Assembly: GCF_030867095.1 (NCBI RefSeq)
Contig: NC_081827.1
Coordinates: 50,469,001-50,533,000, forward strand
Source: Alligator mississippiensis
Lineage: Eukaryota; Chordata; Crocodylia; Alligatoridae
DNA length: 64,000 bases
Direction of reading: 5' to 3'
Below the pieces are notes generated by a model. The model was not told the origin of the DNA and searched no databases. It saw only the letters and a program-made list of their open reading frames with translations. A program made the position numbers and the translations under genes. Of this stretch, positions 21,633-32,760 are shown piece after piece (position 1 is the stretch's first letter; the number at the start of each line of letters is the position of its first letter).

Positions 21633-24186
21633 CAGGGGTGGGCAAAATATGGCCTGCAGACTGAATCCAGGCTGCCAGAAACTTTCAGCGGGCCCATGGT
21701 ACCCTGAAATGAATTGTGCCCTGCCCAGCCCATCCACCCATGAGGGTGGGAGCAAGGATCCTATGTGTACAACACCCCAACATACCTTACTGCACCTTGC
21801 TCTCACCCTCTTGGGTGGAAGGGCTCTGCCCAGCCAGCAGTAGCTTCTGGGTGGGGCTGGTGGATGGGGGGAGGTAGAGTTGCAGCTGGGTGGAAGCGCA
21901 GAGTGCAGTGCCTGTGCCCAGAGGGGCAGCAGGAGCATGGAGTTCAGCTGGGCAGGGTGTGGGTGTAAGGGTGAGTAGGCACCCCCACACACCCCCCCCA
22001 TGACATGAAGCCCCCGCTGCTGGCAGCAGCAGCAGGCAGGGAGGTCAGGGCACTTGTGCCTGGTACAGGTACCCAGTGGGGTGTGGCTCCTGCTAGTGCT
22101 GTGTACAGTGGGGAGGAGCACAGTTTGCCCAGCTGCCTCTATTGTTGGGTCTCCATGTCATATGCTGCCTGCATGCAGCTCTAGCACTCACAGTGGCCTG
22201 CTGCCTTCCCCGCCCCCTGCTGCACATGTCTCTGAATTCTGCCAGGAGTGGAGGGAGCCCTACTCCCCCACAGTGTCCAGTATGGGTCTTCTCCACTGCG
22301 AGTGCGGGAGCTGCAGGCAGACGGCATAGAGCCCCTGGGATAGAGGCAGTCAGCACTATGCTGGGGGTGAGGAGTACAGCTCCAATGCAGCCTGCCCAGC
22401 CACCTCTATTCCAGGAGCTCAGTGCAGCATGCCTGAAGCTCCCACTCTCACAGTAGGGAAGCCCTATGCTGGACTCTGTGGGGAAGCAGGGGGCAGGGGT
22501 CCCTCCACTCTTGGCAGAGTGCAAGCACCTGTGCAGCAGGGGGTGGGGAGGCAGCAGGCTCCAGTGCAGGGCTTCCCCCACTGTGAGTGCCAAAGCTGCA
22601 AGCACGGGGCATGGGGCCCCAGCAATAGAGGTAGCTGGGCAGACTGCACAACCCTCCCCGCCCCACCCCTGCACAGAGCTGGCCAGACCTGCACCCCACT
22701 GGGTGCCTGCACCAGGCACATACATCCTGACCTACCCCCCTGCTGCTGTTGCCAGGTAGCAGGGGCTGCATGCCCTGGGGGGAGTGTGTGGGACTCCCTA
22801 CACCCCCCACCCTCCCTCACACTTAGGGTTACCATACATCTGGGTTTTCCCAGACATTTCCCCTTTTTTAGCCCCCTGTGCTGGATCCAGGTGGGTTTTT
22901 AAAATAAGAGCAAATGTTCAGATTTTCTGCTTTCCTGGGCTGGATGCCTGGGGGTGGCAGCAGTGGGCAACATGATTGGCTATGGGTGGGCCACAGGCTC
23001 CCCGCACAGGTTCCAGCAAGCTCCCAGGTGAGAGAGAGAGAAAAGTGAGCCTGCACACATGCAATGTGAGAGCTGCTTGGGCAGAAGGGCTGGAGGAGGC
23101 AGGGGTCTTCAGGTTAGGAGTGAGAAGCACTAGCAGGGCTGGGGGGACAGAGGCTGTGGGTCCAGAGTATGGGACACTGGCAGAGCTGGGAGCTAGGGGC
23201 TACAGGTTGGGAGTGAGGGGCACCAGCAGGGTTGTGGGGGCAGGTACTGTGGGAAGCGGGTAAGAGGCACTGCCAGGGCTGGGAGGGGGGCAGGGGACTG
23301 CAGATCAGGAGTGGAATGCAATGGGTGACTGTGGGTTGGGTGTGCAGCACGCTGGCAGCACCAGGGGGCTGCAGGTCATGAGTGAGGGGCATGGGGAATG
23401 GGCTGGGTGACTGTGTGTTGGGTGTGCAGGGCACTGGCAGTCCTAGGGGAGCTGCGGGTCAAGAGTGAGGGGCACCAGCAGGGAGTGGGGGGCAAGGTAC
23501 TGCTTTTTGGGAGTGAGGGGAACTGGCAGGGCTGGGGTCAGTGGGTCCAGAGTGAGGAGCAGCAGCAGGGCTGGGGGAGGAGGTGACTTGTCAGTGAGGG
23601 GCAACAGACTGGGCAGGGCACTGGCATGTCATTGTCCTGCCCCCATCATATTCCCCCACCCCTCTGTCCATGAAAGGTGTTCTCTTTTTTGGACCTGAAA
23701 ATATGGGTGTACACCAACACCCTGTCCCCACAACCCTCATTGACATATACATATACCCCAACATACCCTATGCCCCCCTGCACAGCCACACCCTCTCACA
23801 ACCACCCCGTACCCCACCATACACACACAATATGAGTTACATATTATTTTTTAGTTATTATACAATCCCTTCTATCTAGAGTACACAATCACAAGTCCAG
23901 ACAAATATTTTTTAAATAAAATTAAAACATATTATAGTAGGTGTCTGACTTCTAGTGTATGATTTGTTTTCTTCTTGTTCTAAGAAAACAACCCCCCCAC
24001 CCCCAAAGGCACAAGGGGAGGATCTTCCAGTGGCAAAGGTCATGGGTTAGGGGCAGGACTTCTAGTACCAACGTGGCAACCAGCGGGTGGGACAACTGTC
24101 AATGGGCAGGGCTACCTATGCATCCACCAAACAGCTTGCCAAAACTTGTTAAGCGGCCCTTCACCTGAAATAATTGCCCACCCATA
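21633..24186. mobile_element. hAT-type element of 2.55 kb inserted in CR1
   Basis: The left end CAGGGGTGGGCAAAATA pairs with the inverse of the right end, TATGGGTGGGCAATTA. Octamers GTCTAGAG (21625-21632) and ATCTAGAG (24187-24194) match at 7 of 8 and are CR1 sequence. The GC-rich interior holds forward and inverted copies of a block of about 300 bp (21965-22265 inverted, 22500-22815 forward), a possible nested element from 22824 (TAGGGTTACCATACATC end) to about 23707-23736, and degenerate tandem repeats at 23090-23610. Long frames here, such as the one at 22093-22725, are GC artefacts; no transposase domain is seen. Confidence 0.85.
23090..23610 (+). repeat. Degenerate GC-rich tandem repeat
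   Basis: Units of about 50-60 bp contain GAGTGAGGGGCACCAGCAGGG and GGGCTGGGGG-type strings with many changes. The same GGGGCACCAGCAGGGCTGG motif appears inverted in the hAT element at 49179-50633 (about 49290-49510). Confidence 0.7.
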
Positions 24187-24406
24187 ATCTAGAGGTGGAC
24201 AACAAAGATGATCAAGGGCTTGGAAATTGAGTCATATGAGGAGAGGCTGAAGGAGCTATTTATATTCAGCTTGCAGAAAAGGTACTTAAGACCACGATAG
24301 CAGTCTTCAAATACTTGAATGGTTGCCATAAAGAAAAGGAAAAGCACCTTTTCTGTCTTGCTGCAGAGAGAAGGACATGGACCAATGGCTTGAAGTTGCA
24401 GCAAAG

Positions 24407-24830
24407 TAAGTTGACTTCCTGCCCCTGAGCAGGGAGCAGAGCTCCCTCCACTCTTGGCAGAGTTCAGGGACCTGTGTAGCAGCTGGTGTGGAAGGCAGCA
24501 GGCTGCTGTGTGTGCTAGAGCTGCAGGCACATGGCACATGACACGGAGACCCAGCAATAGAGGCAGCTGGGCAGACTGTGCTCCCCCCACTGTGCACAGC
24601 ACTAGCAGGAGCCACACCCCACTGGGTGCCTATACCAAGCACAAGTGCCCTGACTTCCCTGCCTGCTGCTGCTGCCAGCAGTGGGGGCTTCATGTCATGG
24701 GGGAAGTGTGTGAGGGTCCCTACTCACTCTCACACCCACACCCTACTGACTTCCTGCCTCTGGGGCAGGGGGCTGGACTCAGTGATCTTCCAAGGTCCCT
24801 TCCAGCCCTAATGTCTATGAAATCTATGAA
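24407..24830 (+). mobile_element. CR1 3' tail carrying a 310-bp GC-rich block
   Basis: The tail CTGACTTCCTGCCTCTGGGG ... GGTCCCTTCCAG ... TCTATGAAATCTATGAA ends at 24830. Upstream, GACTTCCTGCCYCTGRG..CAGGG occurs twice (about 24413 and 24748), flanking a GC-rich block at about 24433-24745. That block is the reverse complement of 21965-22265 in the neighbouring hAT element. Confidence 0.75.
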
Positions 24831-25369
24831 GTTTAGATTTGATATCCAGAAAAACTTTTTCACTATTAGAACAGTGAGGCAGTGGTATAGACTTCCTAGG
24901 GGAGTTGTGGACTCTCCATCATTGGAGGTATTCAAGAAGAAGTTGGACAGTCAATGGTTGGGAATAATCTAGGCATAGCTATGCCTATGTTCTACTATGG
25001 GTATTTCCCATGCTTATGGGCTTTGCTGGTTCCCCTGCTGCCCCTCCCCTCCAGATTTCTGCTACGTGTGTCAGGGTGTTTTTAAGTCATTGGTAATGGC
25101 AACATCAACAGCTGGGGACTTTGACTGGGATGTGCCAGTGCTCCTGTTGGAACTAAAACCAGCAAATTGGTTGCTTTTCTCTGTAGCAAGGGTGTAGCCC
25201 TCTACCTGGGATCGCTTGAGCATATATTGATAACATTTCATAGAAGCAGGTTGTTGGCTGCTGTGGTTCCCCTGTTTTACCTGTGACAGATTAGGGTGTT
25301 AGGTCTGTATTTTGTCAAGGTTGATGGTAGTCTTATGTTGAGTTTAGATTTTGGATTGTAGAGGATGGT

Positions 25370-25456
25370 GTGGATAGGGATGATCTTGCCTCAGCCAGGA
25401 GACTGGACTAGATGACTTGTGGAGGTCCCTTCTAGCCCTACTTCTCTATGATTTCT
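25370..25456 (+). mobile_element. CR1 3' tail fragment
   Basis: GGAGACTGGACTAGATGACTTG followed by GAGGTCCCTTCTAGCCCTAC and TTCTCTATGATTTCTTATG is the classic CR1 3' end. The tail differs from the copies at 5.7 and 32.7 kb, so it is another subfamily. Confidence 0.8.
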
Positions 25457-25479
25457 TATGGATAGGTGTTGTTTAGTAG

Positions 25480-25680
25480 GCAGCAAACATGACTGTGAGT
25501 CTGAACTCTGGAGTTCTATTCCTTGCTCTTCTATTGTATCACTTTGTCTCCTTGAGCAAGTCACCAAACATATCTGCATCTCAATTTACCATTTAATCCC
25601 TGCCTCTCTAAAGTAATGATGTGGAATATAATTAACTAATAACTCTAAAGCACTTTGAGATACCCTGATGAACAGAAACA
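25480..25680 (+). mobile_element. MIR-like SINE, decayed
   Basis: The order of GGAGTTCTATTCCTTGCTCT, CTTGAGCAAGTCACCAAAC, CATCTCAATTTACC, CTAAAGTAATGATG and TCTAAAGCACTTTGAGA is that of MIR elements (core region, TCA-CTT-AACC box, AGTAATAAT and AAAGCGCTTTGAG tail). The tRNA-like head is not clear. Confidence 0.7.
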
Positions 25681-25689
25681 CAGAAGAAC

Positions 25690-26930
25690 AAATTATTATA
25701 TGAAATCTAAATATAAACAGACCTTGGATCTGGCTTGTTTGGACGCCTGTAGGTCCTTTTTGATGTGACTATTGACAGTCAATGCTACAAGCCTACAAGA
25801 TCTACTGTAAAATAAAATGATTTGTGTGGGTAGGCAATAAAAGCCACTCTCTGGTAATTTTTCAAAATGTTGCATGGGGTTTTAACTATATGACTCTTAT
25901 TGACTTAAATAGGAGTCATGCAGCTAAAAGCCCATACAATGCTTTGAAAATGTATCCCTAAGTGTTTTGTCAATAATCGTATGTAAGTAATAAAATGGGA
26001 TTCATTCTTTTCTGTTCAAGACATATAAACATTATGTTTATATCAGCACACTTACTGACTTTTTGTAGCTTGATAGCCAGTCTTTAGTCATACTCTAATT
26101 GGCATCCTGATCGTGTAATGTCATTTTAATGTGTTTCGAAGAACACACATTATATTATTAGATTCTTGCTGTGAAAGACATGCAGAATAGCTATATCATA
26201 AAAACTGCAATAACACTTGTTCTAAAAATCATGCAATAATTCAAAACGCATTATTGATTTGTGTCTAAGTAACAATTTCCTAGAAACACTTCTGAATTAT
26301 AAAAACATAGTTTACATCTGAAAAAATAAACCCACTTTGTTCTGCTTCTATTCTGAAAAATAAAAGAAAACATATGGGATTATACTAAAAGGAACTGTCT
26401 CAGCCAATCAGAGAGCAAGAAAACAAAACAATTTTGATCTCTAATTTATTTTATACTAACTTTTCAAATATACAAACCTCTGTACTCCAATTGAATAATC
26501 ATAGCCCTCTGTCAATCATTTACAAACATGCGTATAATAACTGTTTCTTAATAAGCAGAGTCCTTAAGCATCTAGACTCTGTTCTCCAATAGGCTGAGGA
26601 CCCTTAGTCAGTTTGACTGTATGAGCCATTCAAAGTACAAGGATTTACATAATGGTAGTTTCTTGTTATGCTTATTGAAACAATGGTTATTTCTCAATTG
26701 TTAATTTGCTTTTTTTCATTAATTCTAATACAAATTTAGACTTCTGACTCATTACAGCCCTAAGAACTCCACAACCATATGCCTACAATAATATAGCTTT
26801 TACTTGTTTGTTTCAAAAACTGCCCCTTTCTCTGTACTTTACTGCACACCAGATATTAAATGCAAGAGAAGAAAAATGCATGGAATTTTGAGAGAGTCAT
26901 GATGATGTCTTTGTCTGGTATCAATGGGAC
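25690..26930. other. AT-rich noncoding DNA
   Basis: No exon or repeat with definable ends was recognised. Confidence 0.5.
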
Positions 26931-26935
26931 ATCTT

Positions 26936-27887
26936 AGCCAGGTGCAGACATTACACTTTTTCCAGTTCAGGTGGTTGGTAACTAGTCTATACCCACAACA
27001 AAACAGAAGTTCAGGACACACAGATTGCTTTAAAAATGGCAGATCCCAGTCTAAGATAGACCTGCATCAATGTAGTACCAGACTTACTCGATCTAAGTTA
27101 GACTGGTCTATTGAACATTGGTGCCAGACCCGCTTGCAACTTAAAGCATCTCAGTTGCTTGTGTGGGGTTCCTGCTGACCCCCCCTCACAGGAAGCCATG
27201 GCTCAGCTGCTCTAGTTGAGCACCTAGCTGGCCCTGGCCCTGAGCTGTCTGTCAGCCACAGACAGGACAGAGGTGGGGATGAAGGGAGTAGGCCTCACAA
27301 GCTGCTGTGGGGAGGTGGTGCCAGCAGTGCATTCCTCATTCCTGGCCAGGTCTGCAGGGCACACAGTGTTCCTCCTCCATCCCAAGCTCCAGGCCCCTGT
27401 GCTAGAGCAGCTTCAGGAAGGGCTCACAGGATTTCTACCCCCAGAGCCAGTGCCGAATTCCCGGCTAGAGCTGCTTCTCTGCAGATGTGGCTCTGGTCCC
27501 TAGGGGAGGCGGGGGCACAGGCAACCATGCCTTTGCAGCTGCAGAGAAGTGGCTTCAGCCATGAATGCAGCACTGGATCCACTGGAAGGAATCTTGTAAA
27601 TCCTTCCTAGAGCCACTCCAGTGCAGGGTCCTGGGGCTTGGGACAGGGGAGGGACACTGTGCCCCACCAACCTGGCTGGGAATGCAAGTTGTGCTGCTGG
27701 CACTGCCTCCCCCCAGCAGCTCATTTGCTTTGCTCCTTCCCACCACCTCTGCTTTGCTTGGGGTGGACCCCAATGCTCCCCACCCCAGACAAAGCCCATT
27801 CACTCCTATCCAATCTACGTAGCTCAGAGAAACCTGCGTAGAGTGGATCGATTCTGCCTTAGGCTTTTTGAATGTCTATACTTAGCA
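26936..27887. mobile_element. Fold-back MITE, 952 bp
   Basis: The left end AGCCAGGTGCAGACATTAC and the inverse of the right end, TGCTAAGTATAGACATTC, pair around CAGACATT/TAGACATT, like the MITE at 9506-9965. The flanking triplets are CTT and CTC (2 of 3). The GC-rich interior is a long inverted repeat: about 27355-27505 pairs with about 27505-27665 (CCCAAGCTCCAGGCCCCTG against its inverse). Confidence 0.65.
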
Positions 27888-27889
27888 CT

Positions 27890-28770
27890 CAAAAAGAATA
27901 CAGTTACATGAGGGGTTAGATGCTGAAAGATGCTGTTATATTCGTCCTAGGTCTACAGATGAAGAGTTTTGAGGACATCATCAACCCAAGCATTTATAGT
28001 AACTAGTCAAAGCACAGAGGTCAGGATGGAACAGCACACTTTAGTATATAGGGATACCACTGTGTTTGGGGTGGTTACTGAAGGATATGATATATTCATA
28101 AGAAAGATAATTCTATTCAAGGACAATGCATGCTTCTATACCAAGATTCAGATCTGTTTCAGTCAATAGTATAGTTATTATTTTATTTTTAAAAAATCTT
28201 TAAAAGTGGATTTCAGTGAGACAAGTCAATAAAATTACAAACTTTCCCACACATCTCTGCCAACATTTATTAGTTCTGACCTGCTACTTTTGTCCTGTTC
28301 CTTTGCTGAAAGAAAGCTGCCAATTGTATTAAATTACATTGTGGTTTCATGATGTAGAGTAATGTCTTCTAGAAACAGTAAGATCATCACAAAAATAGTT
28401 ACTGTGTTGGCAAAGCCTGATAGTCTGTAATACATCCCTTGGTAACTCAGGGTGTAGCTGGTCTCAGAGTCATAAAAATAAAAATATAGTATATATAATT
28501 AACAAAAGAGTACTGGACATGTTAATATAATTTGCTGCATGCTAGCTTATTATCACACATGTATCTTATCTGATCTTGCAGCTCCTCTCTGAACTGAACT
28601 CTGGAAGAAGTTACCTGGAGTTTAACCTTAGTATGAAACAAAAGGATAAGTTCTTTTTGTTTTGTTTTTTTATTTTACTACCTAGGCAAATCATTTGCAT
28701 TATGTACAGACAGTGGCCACTGTAATTAGTTACAAAATGCAACATTACAGTCACGGAACTGAACACAAAT
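27890..28770. other. AT-rich noncoding DNA
   Basis: Nothing recognised. Confidence 0.5.
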
Positions 28771-28771
28771 A

Positions 28772-28835
28772 CTGTATTTACCCAAATCCAAGATGACTAT
28801 AAGATGATTCCCCAATAATTGGATTTGTATAAATA
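28772..28835 (+). repeat. Fragment of the CNGTATTTAC-end element
   Basis: ACTGTATTTACCCAAATCCA followed by AGATGACTATAAGATGA has the same kind of terminus as the element at 41294 and the hairpin at 63101. Only one end is present; CR1 sequence follows. Confidence 0.5.
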
Positions 28836-28849
28836 TCATGATATTCCCT

Positions 28850-29935
28850 CAGCCTCTCCTCATAAGCCATGTTCCCCAGCCTTCTAACCAATTTCTTTTG
28901 GTCCAATCCTCCAATTTGTGTAGGTCTCTCTAAATCCTAGCCTTACCCTCCAGCATATCTACTACTCTGCCCAGCCTGGTGTCACCTTGCAAACCTTCTG
29001 AGGGTATACCTCATCCCATCATCCAGATCACTGATGAAGATATTGGGGGGGAAAAAAAAGGTCCAGGGCCAACCCCTGGGCCACTTCACATATATCAGCT
29101 GCCAACTGGACACTGAACCATTGATTATTACCCTTTGAGCCTGATGATCCAGCCACTTTTCTATCCACTTTACAGTCCATTCATGCAATATGAACTTCCT
29201 TAGCTTGCTTGCAAGAATGTTGTGGGAGACCATATCAAAAGCCTTGCTGAAGTCAAGGCATTTCACACCCACTGCTCTCCCCATATCTACAGAGCCAGTC
29301 ATCTTGTCATAGAAGGAATTTGGGTTGGTCAGGCATATCATGACCTTGGTGAATCCATGCTGACTGTTCCTAATCACCTTTGGCTACTCCAAGTGCTTAG
29401 AAATTGGTTCCTTGAGGACCTGCTCCATGATTTTTCCAGGGATTGAGGTGAGACTGACTGATCCGTAATTCCCCAGATTCTTGTTGTTCCCTTTCTTAAA
29501 GATGGGAACTATATTTGCCCTTTTCCAATCATCTGGGATCTCTCCCAATCACCATGAATTTTCAAAAATAATGGCCAGGAGCTCTAAAAATACATCAGCC
29601 AACTCCCTCAGCATTCTTGGGTGCCTCATGTCCAGCCCCATACACTTGTACACATCCATCTTTTCTATATAGCCCCTAACCTGTTCTTTCACCACTGTTT
29701 GCTGATCAGTGCTCATCTCCCCAGACTGTGCTGCCAGGCACAGTAGTCTGGGAGCTAAGCTTGCCTGTGAAAATAGCAAAGCTCCTGAGACAGGAGGTCA
29801 GGCCAGTAAATGGTTGCCTTCATCCCCCACAGAAGGGAGTCACCGACCACCACCAACCTCCTTCTCTGCTTGGTTCCTCTCCTTCCCACTATCCCATCTC
29901 TCCCACTGGTTGACAGCCGAGTAGAAGGATTAACC
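28850..29935 (-). mobile_element. CR1 LINE with ORF1 fragment fused to RT region
   Basis: On the minus strand an ORF1 esterase start (VVVGDSLLWG, encoded near 29850) is followed without endonuclease by the endonuclease-RT linker (VVKEQVRGYIEKMDVYKCMG, MRHPRMLRELADVF) at 29779-29549. RT follows at 29377-28982 with SQHGFTKVMICLTN, VKCLDFSKAFDMVSHNILAS and SSWQLIYVKWPRG (a decayed SGVPQG region). Sequence down to about 28850 fits the next part of RT. The 3' tail is missing. Confidence 0.85.
28982..29377 (-). pseudogene. CR1 RT fragment, open frame of 131 codons
   Basis: It covers the RT region from SQHGF to the FADD neighbourhood. The first catalytic Asp is kept in CLDFSKAFD. The SGVPQGSVLGP block has become YVKWPRGWPWTFFF by changes and small indels, and the FADD site reads RRFAR before the frame ends. 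Confidence 0.8.
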
Positions 29936-29939
29936 TGTG

Positions 29940-30655
29940 CATAGTCACAGCTTCTTCTGTGGTTGACACTATACTGGCAAAAAATCTGATATCATCAAGT
30001 AGAAAATTAGGTTCCACCACTTCAATATCAATAACATTATTATTATTATTATTATATATAAATCCCATTGTTAAATTGTTCAGCCTGCATGTTGAAGTGC
30101 AAAATAAACAAACCTTATCACAGCCAATATATTTGTAACATCATGCTACAAACTAGGTTCTATAGAGATTATCTCCTTTTAAACTATATGATGAAAGAAT
30201 GTCAAATATTTCAGTTCACTGGATATCGACACTCATCAAGATAGTTAGCTTATGGTGCTGAACACAGGATGATGTAGGGCCTAGCAAAAAGAGTTTCAAG
30301 TTATTTGTGCTCTACCATATTCCTGAGCCAGCTGAGTAGTGCACTGATGACACTATCTGAAATCTACCAAGAATCCCATCTGGGGACATAATCTCCTGTC
30401 CCTGTTTTCTCTCTCCTTAAGTCTAGTCAGTAATGATTTTTTAAAAGCAATGACTTGCTACCATTCTCGACATTCTTTGGTGGATGTGGGACCACTCTGC
30501 TGTTTGGAGTGAGCAGGAAAGATTATGGTATCCGGGGAAAAACTTACAATTTTGATGGTAGAGGACAGTAATTGGTCCTACACCTAATCCAGCAATACAA
30601 AGCAACACTGCCATTCATTCTAAGAAAATGAGCAACAGGCATGTCCACAGTATTA
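29940..30655. other. Noncoding DNA with an (ATT)n microsatellite
   Basis: An (ATT/TTA)n tract lies at 30036-30054, passing into TATATA. Otherwise nothing recognised. Confidence 0.55.
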
Positions 30656-31385
30656 GGGAAGTTGTCATAGGCAGAGGGACAAATATTATTTGAAGGGATG
30701 GAACATGTGTGCACCCTTCCCCCCAGCAGGTAAGTCTGTCATGGGGAAGGGGCTGGGGGGGTGGGGGGGACAGATTGAGACCCCTACAGTGAGGGAGGGA
30801 GCAAGGCAGAATCAGGGGCAGGAGCTGGGGTGAATGGGGCCCAGGCTGAGTCATGGGATGCTCGGAGCCTGGCTCATCCAGGGGACCGGGGGGCTCCTGC
30901 TACTGCACATGTCCCAGCAAAGGCCTGGGGGGCACATGCTCCCCAGATCTCTGTGCAGGGTGGAGGTGGGCTGCCACTGTGCACTGGGTTCTGCACCCTG
31001 CTGCCTTTGCCATGAGAGCTGTATGGTGGCAGGCATGTAGCATCGCTGGGCAGGCAAGGGACTCACCACTCCTGGGGCAGCGGCCATGGGGTGCAGAACC
31101 CAGCATGCAGTGGCAGCCTACCTCTGCCCCACACACAGATCTGGTGGACATGTCAGCCCTGGGCCTCCTTGTGCACTCCTCCTGTGCGCACAGCAGAGGG
31201 AGCCCCCAGGCTCCAAGCATCCCATGACCCGGTCTGGGGCCCCATTCGTACCAGCCCCTACTCTGCTCCCTCCCTCACTGTGGAGGCCTTGATCTACTTG
31301 AGATGAACATCATCACAAGATGAACATGAGGCCTGCTCCCCCCACCACCTCCCAGCCCCTATCCCTTTACAGAGTAGACTGAAAC

Positions 31386-32588
31386 TTGCCTGGCTGCTGT
31401 GCTGGGCAGGAATCAGTCATTAGCCTGACTTCTATCCCGGGGAAGATCTTAGAAAAGTTTATTAAAGAGGCCATCCTTAATGGACTGGCCGATGCCAACA
31501 TCTTAAGGGATAACCAGCACAGGTTTGTTGCGGGTAGGTCTTGCTGGACCAATCTCATTTCCTTCTACGACCAGGTGACCCATCACCTGGACAAGGGAGA
31601 AGAGATTGATGTCATATATCTTGACTTCAAAAAAGCCTTCGATCTGGTTTCCCATGATCACCTCTTGGACAAACTGGCCAATTGTCACCTTGGGTCCTCC
31701 ACGATCCACTGGCTGGAAAATTGGCTCTGTGGTTGGACCCAGAGGGTAGTAATTGATGGAAGTCACTCATTGTGGTGTCCTGTGACCAGTGGGGTCCCCC
31801 AAGGCTCTGTCCTTGGACCCATACTGTTCAACATCTTCATTAATGATGTGGATACTGGAGTCAGAAGTGGACTGGCCAAGTTCGCCGATGACACCAAACC
31901 TTGTGGCAAAGCATCCACACCAGAAGACAGGCGGGTGATCCAGGCTGACTTGGACAGGCTCAGCAAGTGGGCGGACGAGAATCTGATGGTGTTCAACGCC
32001 GATAAATGCAAGGTTCTCCACCTTGGGAAGAAAAACCCACAGCATCCTTATAGGCTCGGCAGTGCTATGTTGGCTAGCACTAAGGAAGAAAGAGACTTGG
32101 GGGTCATCATTGACCACAAGATGAACATGAGCCTGCAGTGCGATGCTGCGGCTAGTAAAGCGACCAAAACACTGGCTTGCATCCATAGATGCTTCTCAAG
32201 CAAATCTCGGGACATCATTCTCCTCTTGTACTCGGCCTTAGTGAGGCTGCAGCTAGAGTACTGCGTCCAGTTTTGGGCTCCACAATTCAAAAAGGATGTG
32301 GAGAAGCTTGAGAGAGTCCAGAGAAGAGCCACGCACATGATCAGAGGTCAGGGAAGCAGACCCTACGATGACAGGCTGAGAGCCCTGGGGCTCTCTAGCC
32401 TGGAAAAGTGCAGGCTCAGGGGTGATCTGATGGCCACCTATAAGTTTATCAGGGGTGACCACCAGTATCTGGGGGAACATTTGTTCACCAGACTGCCCCA
32501 AGGGATGATGAGGTCGAACGGTTGTAAACTACTGCAAGACCATTTCAGGCTGGACATAAGGAAGAATTTCCCCCAAGGTCTGGAATAG
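31386..32588 (+). pseudogene. CR1 reverse transcriptase, open but truncated frame
   Basis: The frame of 400 codons begins in flanking hAT sequence, so its first Met is not a true start; CR1 protein begins about residue 9-13. Motifs in order are SLTSIPGKILEKFIKEAI, the SF.DQVTHHLD region, DVIYLDFKKAFDLVSHDHLL (first catalytic Asp at residue 80), TSGVPQGSVLGPILFNIFIN, AKFADDTKPCG (FADD at residues 166-169) and thumb blocks ERDLGVIIDHKM, RCFSSKSRDIILLLYSALVR and LEYCVQFWAPQFKKDVEKL. The end is abnormal. A 14-bp loss near 32570, compared with the tail at 5514-5779, shifts the frame and replaces the last 40 or so residues with NFPQGLE. The 5' part (ORF1, endonuclease, RT fingers) is missing, so it cannot move by itself. 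Confidence 0.9.
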
Positions 32589-32760
32589 CCAGCCATTGGA
32601 GGTGGTTCAAGCACCTACATTGAACACCTTCAAGAGCAAACTGGATGCTTATCTTGCTGGGATCCTATGACCCCAGCTGACTTCCTGCCCTTTGGGCAGG
32701 GGGCTGGACTCGATGATCTTCCGAGGTCCCTTCCAGCCCTAATGTCTATGAAATCTATGA
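31410..32760 (+). mobile_element. CR1 LINE, 5'-truncated, best preserved of the window
   Basis: RT, 3' end and tail of a CR1 run from about 31410 to the TCTATGAAATCTATGAA tail at 32760. It keeps CpG dinucleotides and one open frame for almost the whole RT, so it is likely the youngest LINE here. It lies within the hAT-like element at 30666-32924. Confidence 0.95.

Larger units (their letters stand above)
20920..24975 (+). mobile_element. CR1 LINE split by two later insertions
   Basis: CR1 RT sequence runs from about 20920 to 21632, is cut by a hAT element (21633-24186), resumes at 24187-24406, is cut again by a CR1-tail insertion (about 24407-24830), and ends about 24831-24975. Coding blocks are SSQHEFIKNKSCQTNLIS, DIVYLDFSKGFEKVPHNLF, SGVPQVPVLGPVLFNEFINN and VADDM (the FADD site, first residue lost), then NMSLQCDATAQKAKGVLGYI directly after a deletion of about 50 codons. 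The parts around the insertions join into one continuous CR1 order. Confidence 0.85.

Noticed and set aside
22093..22725. Open frame of 210 codons, minus strand
   Set aside because: It lies in a GC-rich repeated part of a hAT element, overlaps other long frames in other phases and shows no domain.
22824..23736. Separate nested hAT element starting TAGGGTTACCATACATC
   Set aside because: The start looks typical, but the right end and octamer duplication could not be fixed; mentioned only within the larger element.
24454..24972. Open frame of 172 codons, plus strand
   Set aside because: It joins GC-rich repeat sequence to the CR1 RT end (RFDIQKNFFTIRT...) by chance. The last part is CR1, the first is not a gene.
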